Shown here: piece after piece, positions 27,991 through 37,452 of the stretch
Numbering within the stretch: the stretch's first letter is position 1
Layout: the number at the start of each line of letters is the position of its first letter
NCBI RefSeq assembly: GCF_016745395.1
Contig: NZ_JAERVJ010000004.1
Location: 238,369 to 302,368 of the forward strand
Direction of reading: 5' to 3'
From: Methylocystis sp. Sn-Cys
Lineage (GTDB): Bacteria > Pseudomonadota > Alphaproteobacteria > Rhizobiales > Beijerinckiaceae
DNA length: 64,000 nucleotides
Translations under genes and position numbers: made by a program
The notes under the pieces: generated by a model
The model's database searches: none
What the model saw: only the letters and a program-made list of their open reading frames with translations
What the model was told of the DNA's origin: nothing

Positions 27991-28233
27991 TTAGTGACAC
28001 TTGCCAGTCCAGTGGCGGATGCCTTTGGTGACTTCTGCCGGGGAATAGGAAACGAAGCAGTCGGGCCGAGCATTCGTCTGGGGCGCGTCGGCCAAGAGAT
28101 CGTCGCCGGTCTCCGTAGCGCGCGCATAGAAATCCTGAGGATGCGCGCGTTTGTGCTTCTCGGCCGCGAGCGCTCCCGAGGCCAGGCTGGTTCCCACTAA
28201 AAGCAGGGTCAAAAAAAGCCGATTACGGATCAT
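27991..28233 (-). CDS. Small secreted protein, 80 residues
   Basis: ATG 28233 (MIRNRLFLTLLLVGTSLASG) lies behind AAGGGGGAA. A signal peptide of about 24 residues ends ALAA-E. The mature protein has about 56 residues with two cysteines (RPDCF and the C-terminal GKCH) and a basic start (EKHKRAH). Function and family are not recognised; the periplasm is likely. It converges on nagZ and shares the terminator. Confidence 0.62.
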   Translation of the reverse strand: MIRNRLFLTLLLVGTSLASGALAAEKHKRAHPQDFYARATETGDDLLADAPQTNARPDCFVSYSPAEVTKGIRHWTGKCH

Positions 28234-28672
28234 GGATATTTCCCCCTTAAGTCGATGCATTCTTGCATCTTGTGCCTATTAACAAGGCAAATAATCGTCC
28301 ATATATTAGGCAATATGACGATTATCTAGTCATATAGACTACATTTCAATCATCTGTTCACAAAGAGCCACGCGGGACGATTTTCGTTGGTCCACTCCCG
28401 GTGGAAGGGAGGAAGGAAAGCCGGTGAAAGCGTGTTTTCTTTTGATAAGTTATTGAGTATATTGATAAATGTCTATGTTCTCGATTGGCCTGCTCGAGAA
28501 GCTGCGCGCGTGGCTTAGGCCTTTAGAGCGTCACACAGGGAGCGATGGGCGGCAGCGCGGGCGTCTTCGCTCGCACCTGATTCGCGGGGCTCACGCTCGT
28601 TCGGCGAGACGACCTGGGCGTGGTCCGATTCGACGAGTGGCGCGGGCGGCCCGGCCGCGCTATCCTCGCTTC
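28234..28672. other. AT-rich gene-free stretch upstream of the small secreted protein and the Uma2 gene
   Basis: Bases 28261-28350 are clearly more AT-rich than the rest of the window and contain short dyads such as CATATATTAGGCAATATG and GACGATTATCTAGTC. A second AT-rich patch lies at about 28430-28475. The region must contain the promoter of the minus-strand gene. A reading frame from 28469 joins the Uma2 gene, but its first 68 codons look unlike coding sequence and were left out. Confidence 0.5.
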
Positions 28673-29230
28673 ATGTCCGCCGCCGCCGTTCCGAAAGAGC
28701 GCATGAGCGCCGAAGAATTCATCGCCTGGTCGCAGACTCAGGCGGGGCGCTACGAACTCGCCGGCGGCGAGGTTTTCGCCCAGGCGTCGGAGCGCGTCGC
28801 GCATGCGAAGATCAAAGGCCGGGTCTATATGGCCCTGCACAACGCCCTCCGCGCCAAGGGCCTGCCTTGCCATTCTTTGCCCGACGGCATGGCCATTCGT
28901 ATTGCCGCTGATACGGTCTTCGAGCCCGATGCGCAGGTCTATTGCGGGCCGGAGCTGCCGCCCGATACGATCGTCGTCGAAAACCCCATCATCGTGGTCG
29001 AGGTTCTGTCGCCGTCGACCGGGAAGAACGATTCTCTTGGCAAGCTCGCGGCCTATTTCCGGCTGCCGAGCGTCGCGCATTACTTGATTGTCTCGCCGGA
29101 TGCGCGGCTCATCTTCCACCACGCGCGCGGGGAGGGGGAGACGATCCTGACGCGGATCATCCGCGAGGGCTCTGTCACGCTCGACCCGCCGGGGCTGGAA
29201 ATCGCGCTTACGGACATCTACGGGGAGTAG
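28673..29230 (+). CDS. Uma2-family (DUF820) putative restriction-endonuclease-fold protein
   Basis: This 185-residue protein from ATG 28673 shows the family pattern: RMSAEEFIAWSQ and GRYELAGGEVF at the start, FEPDAQVYCG and PIIVVEVLSPST in the core. The Asp and Glu of these blocks form a PD-(D/E)XK-like nuclease site. Uma2 proteins are abundant in cyanobacteria and some proteobacteria, often in many copies, and their role is unknown. It lies in an accessory insertion between nagZ and scpA. Confidence 0.8.
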   Translation: MSAAAVPKERMSAEEFIAWSQTQAGRYELAGGEVFAQASERVAHAKIKGRVYMALHNALRAKGLPCHSLPDGMAIRIAADTVFEPDAQVYCGPELPPDTIVVENPIIVVEVLSPSTGKNDSLGKLAAYFRLPSVAHYLIVSPDARLIFHHARGEGETILTRIIREGSVTLDPPGLEIALTDIYGE

Positions 29231-29287
29231 CGCCTGTTTGCGCCCCGTCTAGTCGTCACGGAACTTCGCTGGCGTCGCTGCGAAAGA

Positions 29288-29311
29288 GCCGGCGGCGCGT
29301 GCGCCGCCGGC
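29288..29311 (-). terminator. Possible terminator hairpin of the PhoX-like gene
   Basis: GCCGGCGGCGC (29288-29298) is complementary to 29301-29311, giving a very GC-rich stem just past the stop of the minus-strand gene. Only TCTTT follows on that strand, so efficiency is doubtful. Confidence 0.4.
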
Positions 29312-29319
29312 GGCCGGGA

Positions 29320-30951
29320 TCAGCGGCCGATCTTGTAGAACTCGTAGACCTGGTTCAAGCCGTGCTGCTGGGTAAAGAAGCCGCGCGCGTGCTCGAGGCT
29401 TCCTTCCATGCCGACCATCTCGCCCTTGGCGGGGCTGCCGTTGGAAATGACGACGCCGGTCGGTTCATTGTCATCCTTGCCGACGGGCGCGGCCAGCGTG
29501 TCGGCGCCCAAAGCGACGAAGCGCGCCGCCCGGCCGTTGCGCACATTATACGCCCAGATCGAGTCGTATTTTTGCAGTTGGTCATGCAGCTTGTCGCCCC
29601 GGTCTTCGGCCGCGAGAAGCTGCTCGCGGTTGGCGAAGAAGATATTATCGAAGGCGGCATGATCCTGGTCGCCGAGAACGAAGACAGAGACGCTGCCATC
29701 TCCGCTGGCGCGAGCGCCGTGATGCTCCTCGTGCTCTTCGTGCTCCTCGTACTCTTCGTTCTCGCGGAGGTCGACACGGATGATGGCGCCCCAGGCGCCA
29801 CGGGCCGCAAGCTGCGGCACCTGGCCCGTCGGGGCGTCGGTGTCGCCGGTCGCGGTGAAGTAGAAAGTGCGGAAATGCGAGTCGGGCAGCCAGGTCATGT
29901 TTTCCGGACGCTTGAACGGCGTCGCGCCCGCGGCTTTCGCCGCTTCGGTGGCGCTGAACGGCGTCGTGTCATCCTTGTGCGACTCGTGGATGGTCACCCA
30001 CTTGAACGGCAAACGCAGGCCCGGCGTGTAGAGCTGCTTTTGCGCCGGCGAGATGATGTCGCCGATCACGTCGTTCGCATGGAAGGTGACCGGCGCGCCA
30101 TCGACATAAACCTGGAGCGACTGCAGTTTGCCGCCGTCCTGCAGGCGCTTCGGGTTGTTCGGCACGAAGCGGTAGACGAAGGAGTTGGGCTGACGCGCCG
30201 ACTTCAGCGGCACATTCGCCACCCCGTCGACAGTGGCGGTCGTGCCGGAAGGCGCGGTTTTTCCGCCGATGTCCTCAACCAGATAGATGTTGCCCTTGCC
30301 GTCGGGATGAATACCCTCGAAGCCGCCCGTGCCGATGAACGCCTCGAGAGAGACGCGCTGCGCCGGCCAGTCGAGACTGACCTCGTGGACATTGCCCGTG
30401 CCGTTGAGCGTGGCGGAATTGTCGTTCTCTTCCGCAAAGAGCAGCTTCTGGGTGAAGGGGTTGTAGCTTGAGCCGTCGATGCGGTTGAGGCCCGTTTTGC
30501 CGCTCGCCGAATCGACGGGCGTCAGCAGGGTGATGCGGTGCGCCGGGTCGGCGACGTCGAGATTGATGCGGGTGATATAGGCCATATCCCCGCCGTTCTC
30601 ATGGCCCTGATAAAGGAAGCGGCGGCCGTAGTCATAGCCCGGCGTCGGACCGCCGGGATTTCTGGGCAGCACGAGATAGGTGTGGATGTCCGGCACCGTA
30701 TCGGCGCCCGTCGCCAGCTTGCCGAAGGTGACGATGTCTCCGCTCGGATTTTCCAACAGGTCGGGCGTCGACGCGAGCAGACGCAGGCTGAAATTGTCGC
30801 TCACCAGTGTCGCCTGCGGATTGCCGGTCGGAGACACGGCGTTGGGAACGCTGAAGGTGATCGGCCCGACGCCCTTCGGGGAATCGGCCAGCGCCGTTGT
30901 CGCCGCGGCGAGCGCCGCGAGGGCGACCGTGTATTTGAGCTTGAGATACAT
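29320..30951 (-). CDS. Secreted PhoX-like (DUF839) protein
   Basis: This 543-residue protein has a Sec signal peptide (MYLKLKYTVALAALAAATTALA-D). The mature part has features of the PhoX/DUF839 beta-propeller group: YQGHENGGD, FEGIHPDGKGNIYLVEDIG and RPENMTWLPDS. PhoX enzymes are Ca/Fe-dependent alkaline phosphatases, but they usually carry Tat signals and I could not confirm all metal ligands, so activity is uncertain. A run of Glu and His (EEYEEHEEHEEHH) near residue 405 is an unusual insertion. It sits alone, opposite to its neighbours, between nagZ and scpA. Confidence 0.75.
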   Translation of the reverse strand: MYLKLKYTVALAALAAATTALADSPKGVGPITFSVPNAVSPTGNPQATLVSDNFSLRLLASTPDLLENPSGDIVTFGKLATGADTVPDIHTYLVLPRNPGGPTPGYDYGRRFLYQGHENGGDMAYITRINLDVADPAHRITLLTPVDSASGKTGLNRIDGSSYNPFTQKLLFAEENDNSATLNGTGNVHEVSLDWPAQRVSLEAFIGTGGFEGIHPDGKGNIYLVEDIGGKTAPSGTTATVDGVANVPLKSARQPNSFVYRFVPNNPKRLQDGGKLQSLQVYVDGAPVTFHANDVIGDIISPAQKQLYTPGLRLPFKWVTIHESHKDDTTPFSATEAAKAAGATPFKRPENMTWLPDSHFRTFYFTATGDTDAPTGQVPQLAARGAWGAIIRVDLRENEEYEEHEEHEEHHGARASGDGSVSVFVLGDQDHAAFDNIFFANREQLLAAEDRGDKLHDQLQKYDSIWAYNVRNGRAARFVALGADTLAAPVGKDDNEPTGVVISNGSPAKGEMVGMEGSLEHARGFFTQQHGLNQVYEFYKIGR

Positions 30952-31195
30952 CGACTAATTTCCCCATCCGTTGAAACGCTTGCGCGGAACCAAGCTCGGC
31001 TGCGCAATCGGCGGGACATATCGCAGCGCCGCTTGAAACATTTGAGACAGGAATGTGTCGGGCCGCTCCCGCCGGGCGGGCGGTCATTTCATGTGGATGG
31101 CGTTCCCGGACCGCGCGCCGCGCTTGCGGGCGCGCCGTGAAGTTGCCAATCTCCGGCCTGAAAGTCGCGTAATTGTCGCATAGCTGGAAAGTCGA

Positions 31196-32011
31196 TTGGC
31201 CCAGGACCTCTCATTCGATCTGTCCGATGAACCGCGCGCGGAAGGCGAGGCCTTTCTCGTCGACGTCGACGGATTCGAGGGGCCGCTCGATCTGTTGCTG
31301 GAGCTTGCCCGGCGCCAGAAAGTGGACCTGTCCCGCATCTCCATTCTGGCGCTCGCCGAGCAATATCTCGCCTTCATCGAGGCGGCGCGGCGGGTGCGGC
31401 TGGAGCTGGCGGCAGATTATCTGGTCATGGCCGCCTGGCTCGCCTTTTTGAAGTCGCGCCTGCTGCTTCCCGAGCCCCCCAAGAACAGCGACGAGCCCTC
31501 GGCGGCGGAGCTTGCCGCCGCGCTCGCCGAACGCCTCAAGCGGCTGGAGCTGATCCGGCTCGCCGCCGACAAGCTGACCCAGCGGGGGCGGCTCGGACGC
31601 GACATGTTCCTGCGCGGCGGGCCGGAGGGATTGGAGACCATCTCGCAGCCGAATTATCAGGCGAGCCTCTTCGATCTCCTCTCCGCCTATTCCCGCCAGC
31701 GCCAGAAGACCGCCGCCGTCCATGTGGTGCTGAAACAGCGCACGGTCTGGTCGCTCGCCGAGGCGCGCGAGGCGCTGGAGCGGCTCGCCGGCGTCTCCGC
31801 GGAATGGACCGTGCTGGACGATTATCTGCTGCAATATTGCGCCGACCTGCAGACGGCGCGCACCGTCCGCGCCTCGTCCTTTTCGGCGTCGCTCGAAATG
31901 GTGCGCGAAGGCCTGTTCGACATCCGGCAGGACCGGCCCTTCGCGCCGCTCTGGCTGCGCCGCCGCGCGCCGCAGCCATTATTGGACCGCGAGCCTTTGG
32001 GCTCGCTCTAG
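31196..32011 (+). CDS. scpA: Segregation and condensation protein A, ScpA
   Basis: This 271-residue kleisin bridges SMC heads and binds ScpB in the chromosome condensation complex. VDGFEGPLDLLLELARRQKVDL at the N-terminus is the family hallmark, and SASLEMVREGLFDIRQDRPF lies in the C-terminal winged helix. The start is TTG 31196 behind GGAAAG. The last seven residues (DREPLGS then L) are encoded by the left arm of a REP-like element, so the C-terminus appears reshaped by the repeat. scpB follows 72 bases later. Confidence 0.94.
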   Translation: MAQDLSFDLSDEPRAEGEAFLVDVDGFEGPLDLLLELARRQKVDLSRISILALAEQYLAFIEAARRVRLELAADYLVMAAWLAFLKSRLLLPEPPKNSDEPSAAELAAALAERLKRLELIRLAADKLTQRGRLGRDMFLRGGPEGLETISQPNYQASLFDLLSAYSRQRQKTAAVHVVLKQRTVWSLAEAREALERLAGVSAEWTVLDDYLLQYCADLQTARTVRASSFSASLEMVREGLFDIRQDRPFAPLWLRRRAPQPLLDREPLGSL

Positions 32012-32065
32012 TCCTGCGAGCCCGAAAGCTCGCTTTGATTCTGCGAGCCTGAAGGCTCGCGGTCC
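31984..32065. repeat. REP-like palindromic element, copy 2 (three units), overlapping the end of scpA
   Basis: Outer arms at 31984-32006 and 32043-32065 match those of copy 1 apart from a few changes. A third 18-base unit, GCGAGCCC-GA-AAGCTCGC, lies between them at 32016-32033. The left arm is inside the scpA coding region, and the element fills almost all of the scpA-scpB gap. Confidence 0.85.
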
Positions 32066-32083
32066 AGCATTTGGAGGAGCGCA

Positions 32084-32833
32084 TTGGCGCAGCCCGCGGA
32101 AAAAATCGAACTCTTCGACGTCAACAGCGACGAGGCGCTGGCCCGCCACGAGGTCGCCTTGCGCGAGGCGGAGCGCGTCGTCGAAGCGATGCTCTTCGCC
32201 TCTGCCGAGCCGCTCGATGAAGCCGAAATGGCCCGGCGCGTCGATGACAAGGTCGAGCTCGCCCAGGTGCTGGAGCGGCTGCGCAACCATTACGCCAATC
32301 GCGGCGTGAACCTCACCCGCGTCGGCAAGAGGTGGTTCTTCCGCACGGCAGGGGATCTCAACTGGATTCTCGCCCGCGAGCAGGTGGAGGAAAAGAAGCT
32401 CTCCCGCGCCGCGCTGGAGACGCTCGCCATCATCGCCTATCACCAGCCGGCGACCCGCGCCGAGATCGAGGAGATTCGCGGCGTCGCCATTTCCAAAGGC
32501 ACGCTCGACACGCTGATGGAAACCGGCTGGGTCCGCCTGCGCGGCCGCCGCAAGGCCCCCGGGCGCCCAATCACCTATGGCACGACCGACGCTTTCCTGA
32601 TGCATTTCGGCCTGGAGCAGATCAGCGATCTGCCCGGCCTCGACGAGCTCAAGGCGGCGGGCCTCTTCGACGGCCGTCTCCCAAAGGGCTTCGGCGTGCC
32701 GCAGCCCTCCGACGACTCGGCGCTGCGCGATGACGAGGAGCCGCTGGAGGACGACGCCCCGCAGGCGCTGGAGATGGACTTTCCCGAGGAGCCGGAGCCG
32801 ATCGACGCGCCGGACGCGCTCAACGACGATTGA
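32084..32833 (+). CDS. scpB: Segregation and condensation protein B, ScpB
   Basis: This 249-residue protein has two winged-helix domains. Diagnostic segments are VVEAMLFASAEPLDEAEMARRV, ALETLAIIAYHQPATRAEIEEIRG and RRKAPGRPITYGTTDAFLMHFGL. It dimerises and regulates the ScpA-SMC complex. The start is TTG 32084 behind GGAGGAG. The C-terminal 45 residues are acidic and low in complexity. A Tat cluster follows on the same strand. Confidence 0.95.
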   Translation: MAQPAEKIELFDVNSDEALARHEVALREAERVVEAMLFASAEPLDEAEMARRVDDKVELAQVLERLRNHYANRGVNLTRVGKRWFFRTAGDLNWILAREQVEEKKLSRAALETLAIIAYHQPATRAEIEEIRGVAISKGTLDTLMETGWVRLRGRRKAPGRPITYGTTDAFLMHFGLEQISDLPGLDELKAAGLFDGRLPKGFGVPQPSDDSALRDDEEPLEDDAPQALEMDFPEEPEPIDAPDALNDD

Positions 32834-32980
32834 CGCCGTTCTCCCCTCATTGCGAGCTAAGCGCCCGTTAAAAACCTATCATTTCGCTAGCCTGTCGCCT
32901 TGTTTTTGAGCCGCGGGCCGCATAGGTTCCCGTGAGTTTGGTCGGCGATCCCGGCCTGTTTCCCACTGGAGGTTTCCGCC

Positions 32981-33211
32981 ATGGGCGGTTTCTCGATCTG
33001 GCACTGGATCATCGTCGGCGGCGTGGCGTTCATTTTGTTCGGCGGAAAATTCAAAATTTCCGACGTGATGGGCGACGTCGCCAAGGGCATTAAAGCCTTC
33101 AAGAAGGGCATGGCCGAGGATGAGACCGCCGAGGCGGCGAAGCCGGTGGGAGAACGCGTCGAGCCACGGGCCATCGAGGCGAATAAATCGGCGAGCGGCG
33201 ACAAGGTCTAA
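32981..33211 (+). CDS. tatA: Twin-arginine translocase subunit TatA
   Basis: This 76-residue protein has one N-terminal membrane helix ([15 protein letters not shown]) followed by an amphipathic helix ([20 protein letters not shown]) and a polar tail, the complete TatA layout. TatA oligomerises to form the passage for folded proteins. The usual FGxxKLP is FGGKFKI here. The ribosome-binding site ACTGGAGG precedes ATG 32981. A repeat element separates it from tatB. Confidence 0.95.
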   Translation: MGGFSIWHWIIVGGVAFILFGGKFKISDVMGDVAKGIKAFKKGMAEDETAEAAKPVGERVEPRAIEANKSASGDKV

Positions 33212-33229
33212 CGGAGTAGGGGCGGTAAG

Positions 33230-33346
33230 CCCCCTCCCCAACCCTCCCCCGCTTCGCGGGAGAGGGGGCAGACTGCGGCTTGAATCAGCGACGCTGATCG
33301 CGAGCGTCCCCTCTCCCGCGGAGCGGGGGAGGGACAGGGAGGGGGC
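33230..33346. repeat. Dispersed CCCTCTCCCGC repeat between tatA and tatB
   Basis: A GC-rich imperfect palindrome runs from CCCCCTCCCC to its near-complement GGGAGGGGGC, with inner CTCCCCCGC...GCGGGAG hairpins. A copy in inverted orientation lies at 41136-41252, and a looser relative is at 36221-36347. Confidence 0.8.
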
Positions 33347-33373
33347 GCCTCCCATCATCTTCTCGGACTGGAA

Positions 33374-33787
33374 ATGTTCGATCTCGACCCCGGAAAGCTC
33401 CTCGTCATCGGCATTGTCGCGCTCATCGCGATTCCGTCGAAGGATTTGCCGCGCGTGCTGCGCACTTTGGGCCAGGCAACGGGCCGCATGCGACGCATGG
33501 CCAATGAATTCCAGGACCAGTTCATGGCGGCCATGCGCGAGGCCGAGCTCGACGATCTGAAAAAGCAGATCGAGGAGACGAACAGCGCCATCATGGCCGG
33601 CGCGAGTCTCAACGGCGCCTTCGATCCGATGGCGGAGGCCCGCAAGCAGATCGTCAGCGCGATCGAGGACGGCGACAAAAAATCCCCGCAGGAACGCCTG
33701 ACTGAGGAGCCGCAAAGCGGCGTCTCGACGGAGGGGCAGCCTGCCACGGACGCAGCTCCTCAGGACGCGCAAAAGGCGGATAAATGA
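33374..33787 (+). CDS. tatB: Sec-independent translocase subunit TatB
   Basis: This 137-residue protein has an N-terminal membrane helix (KLLVIGIVALIAI), an amphipathic helix with the TatB pattern (PSKDLPRVLRTLGQATGRMRRM) and a charged tail. With TatC it forms the receptor for twin-arginine signals. Its stop overlaps the tatC start (ATGA at 33784-33787), so the two are coupled. The REP-like gap to tatA is larger than usual for this operon. Confidence 0.94.
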   Translation: MFDLDPGKLLVIGIVALIAIPSKDLPRVLRTLGQATGRMRRMANEFQDQFMAAMREAELDDLKKQIEETNSAIMAGASLNGAFDPMAEARKQIVSAIEDGDKKSPQERLTEEPQSGVSTEGQPATDAAPQDAQKADK

Positions 33788-34572
33788 CCGAGGCCGACGA
33801 AGCCGAAATCGAAGCCTCCAAGGCGCCGCTGATCGAACATCTGATGGAATTGCGCGAGCGGCTCATCAAGGCGCTGCTCGCCTTTCTGGCGACGTTCATC
33901 CTGGCCTTCTTTTTCGCCAAGGACATCTACAACATTCTCGTCATCCCCTACACGCAAGTGGCGGGGCCCGAGGCGCGGCTGATCTACACCGCGCCGCAGG
34001 AATATTTCTTTACCCAGATCAAGGTCGCGCTCTTTATGGCGGCCTTCCTGTCCTGCCCGATCGTGCTCTCGCAGCTTTACGCCTTCGTCGCGCCCGGACT
34101 CTACCGGAACGAGCGCGCGGCCTTCCGGCCCTATCTTTTCGCGACGCCGGTCTTCTTCGCCGTCGGCGCGCTGGTTGTTTACTTCCTCGTGATGCCCAAT
34201 CTGCTGCGCTTCTTCATCGGCATGCAGCAGGCGAACGAGCCGGGGAAGGCGCAGATCGAACTGCTGCCGCGCGTCTCGGAATATCTCTCGCTCATCATGA
34301 CGCTGGTGCTCGCTTTCGGCGTCGTCTTCCAGATGCCGGTGATTCTCACGCTTCTGGGGCAGGTGGGCATCGTCTCTTCCGATTTCCTGAAAGAGAAGCG
34401 CCGCTACGCCATCGTCATCGTCTTCGTGATCGCCGCGGTCCTGACGCCGCCGGACGTTTTCTCTCAGCTCGCGCTCGCGGTGCCGGGGATGCTGCTTTAC
34501 GAGGCGTCGATTTATTCGGTGCGGATGGTCGAGAAGAAGCGCGCCGAGCAGGAAGCGGCGGCGCAGGAATAG
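33784..34572 (+). CDS. tatC: Sec-independent translocase subunit TatC
   Basis: This 262-residue protein has the expected six membrane helices. Near the N-terminus is LIEHLMELRERLIKAL, containing the conserved HLxELRxR motif with the Glu and Arg that contact twin-arginine signals. The FFTQIKVALFMA segment is also diagnostic. It starts inside the tatB stop. Substrates in the window are unclear, since the redox proteins here lack obvious Tat signals. Confidence 0.96.
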   Translation: MTEADEAEIEASKAPLIEHLMELRERLIKALLAFLATFILAFFFAKDIYNILVIPYTQVAGPEARLIYTAPQEYFFTQIKVALFMAAFLSCPIVLSQLYAFVAPGLYRNERAAFRPYLFATPVFFAVGALVVYFLVMPNLLRFFIGMQQANEPGKAQIELLPRVSEYLSLIMTLVLAFGVVFQMPVILTLLGQVGIVSSDFLKEKRRYAIVIVFVIAAVLTPPDVFSQLALAVPGMLLYEASIYSVRMVEKKRAEQEAAAQE

Positions 34573-34633
34573 CGGCAGCGCGCCGCTTGACCGCATTACG
34601 CGCCTGCGGGAGAAGGCCCTAAGTTTTTCCAGC

Positions 34634-34741
34634 GTCATGGCCGGGCTTGTCCCGGCCATCCACGCCGAGACGTCGCGGCCTTGCTGGGAGCACTGCCGCA
34701 GCGGCGCGGCGTGGATGCCCGGCACAAGGCCGGGCATGACG
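34634..34741. repeat. Dispersed palindromic repeat, GTCATGGCCGGGC family, copy B
   Basis: It begins GTCATGGCCGGGCTTGTCCC and ends with the near-complement GGCCGGGCATGACG. It fills most of the tatC-serS gap. Confidence 0.8.
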
Positions 34742-34777
34742 CGGTTACATTCTCATCTGACACCAAACGCCCGGTAG

Positions 34778-36199
<1,422 letters not shown>

Positions 36200-36220
36200 G
36201 CAACATCGACGGCGCCAATA

Positions 36221-36347
36221 CCTCCCCTTTACGGGGAGGTCGGCGGCCAAAGGCCGCCGGGTGGGGCTCGCGCCGTTACGACTCGGGTTGGGGCGGACCC
36301 CACCCGACCCCGCTTGCGCGGGGCCACCCTCCCCGTAAAGGGGAGGG
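36221..36347. repeat. Large GC-rich palindromic repeat between serS and an SH3-like gene
   Basis: CCTCCCCTTTACGGGGAGG at the left is mirrored by CCTCCCCGTAAAGGGGAGGG at the right. Inner pairs such as GTGGGG/CCCCAC and GGCGGCC/GGCCGCC add further stems. It resembles intergenic repeats common in Rhizobiales. It could terminate serS and the convergent gene. Confidence 0.8.
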
Positions 36348-36373
36348 ATTTGCTCACGATCAGCGCTTTGGTG

Positions 36374-36751
36374 TCAGCGCAGAACGCTGACGCCGGCGTC
36401 GACGATTTGCCCGGCGGCCATCACCGGCGCGGAGACGATGGCGACGCCCAGCTCTGCCGGGCCGCCATCCTGATAGCCGGCGACGCCGCCGCGCGGGCCG
36501 TATACCGTCCCGTCGAGGACACGCGGCATGTAGATGAAGCCGGCGTGCGGGCCGTGACTCACGGCGCACCAGCTATGGTTGCACTGGTCGATGTTGACGA
36601 CGTCGCCGGCGGCGAGCGTCATCAGATGCGGGCCATTGGGGTGCGCGTGAAGCATGAAGTTTCCGCCGAGCATGGCCTCGAAGGCGGAAGCGCTCGAAAC
36701 CGAGCCGACGAGAGCGACAGCAGCGATCAGTGAATAGCAAAGCGTACGCAT
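36374..36751 (-). CDS. Secreted SH3-like protein (first of two)
   Basis: This 125-residue protein starts at ATG 36751 behind GGGGAGG. A signal peptide (MRTLCYSLIAAVALVGSVSS) ends near ASA-F. The mature part has an SH3-like segment (LHAHPNGPHLMTLAAGDVVNIDQCNHSWCAVSHGPHAGFIYMPRVL) with two cysteines, followed by a Gly-rich tail. Bacterial SH3 domains often bind the cell wall. The adjacent gene on the same strand has the same layout, so they are probable paralogues. Confidence 0.72.
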   Translation of the reverse strand: MRTLCYSLIAAVALVGSVSSASAFEAMLGGNFMLHAHPNGPHLMTLAAGDVVNIDQCNHSWCAVSHGPHAGFIYMPRVLDGTVYGPRGGVAGYQDGGPAELGVAIVSAPVMAAGQIVDAGVSVLR

Positions 36752-36928
36752 GATTGCCTCCCCACTTAAGATGCAGGCACGCAAAAATATGGCGCGCCGG
36801 AGCGGGAGGCCTATGCCCGAGGCCGTGTTTTTCTCGGGCTTCCCTAAAAACGGGTCAAAAGTCTGCGAAGGATTCGACGAAGCCATCCGGGGGAGAAAAA
36901 GCTCCTCCGGATTGCTTCGCTCACTGCT

Positions 36929-37339
36929 TCAATAGCCCGCGACGACCGGCGGTTGCATCGGCGCCGCCTGCCCATATACGTCCGCCCCGCCCGCGCCGAA
37001 GATGTCGCCAGCGGCTTCGAACGGGGCGCCCAACAAGCCGAACGGGCCGGCGTCGGCATAGCCGGCCGAACCGTAGTAGCCGGGCGCGCCCGCGCTGGCG
37101 GTCAGAAGCGGCGATGGGACGAAGCCCACGGCCGGGCCATATTGAACGCGGCACCAGGCGCGGCAGGGGCCGGCCTGGACCGCCGCTCCGGCGGGTATAG
37201 TGGCGACGATGGCGCTGCGCATGCCGGGGCGGGCGCGTAAGGCGGTGTCCGCCGACACAATGGCGGGGACGGCGGCCGCCGAGGCCACCGAAGCGGCGAG
37301 CCCCATGGCGACAAACAGAGGCGTAAGTTTCGAACGCAT
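36929..37339 (-). CDS. Secreted SH3-like protein (second of two)
   Basis: This 136-residue protein has a signal peptide (MRSKLTPLFVAMGLAASVAS) and an SH3-like mature segment (TALRARPGMRSAIVATIPAGAAVQAGPCRAWCRVQYGPAVGFVPS) with a C-x3-C pair placed like the Cys pair of its neighbour. The C-terminal 60 residues are rich in Gly, Ala and Tyr. It lies upstream of and on the same strand as the other SH3-like gene, and both interrupt the serS-surE order. Confidence 0.75.
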   Translation of the reverse strand: MRSKLTPLFVAMGLAASVASAAAVPAIVSADTALRARPGMRSAIVATIPAGAAVQAGPCRAWCRVQYGPAVGFVPSPLLTASAGAPGYYGSAGYADAGPFGLLGAPFEAAGDIFGAGGADVYGQAAPMQPPVVAGY

Positions 37340-37452
37340 GGCGCACTCCCTGCGCTTTACCCAGACCCCCGAACCATGTAGGGCGTGCGTGGGCGCGAGC
37401 CGTGAAATTTGCGCTCAAAACATCCCCACTTCCTCACGGTCACGCCCGAGCG

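Noticed and set aside
28469-28672. N-terminal extension of the Uma2 protein
   Set aside because: The frame is open, but the translated stretch is Arg-rich, unlike the family, and the Uma2 pattern starts at ATG 28673.
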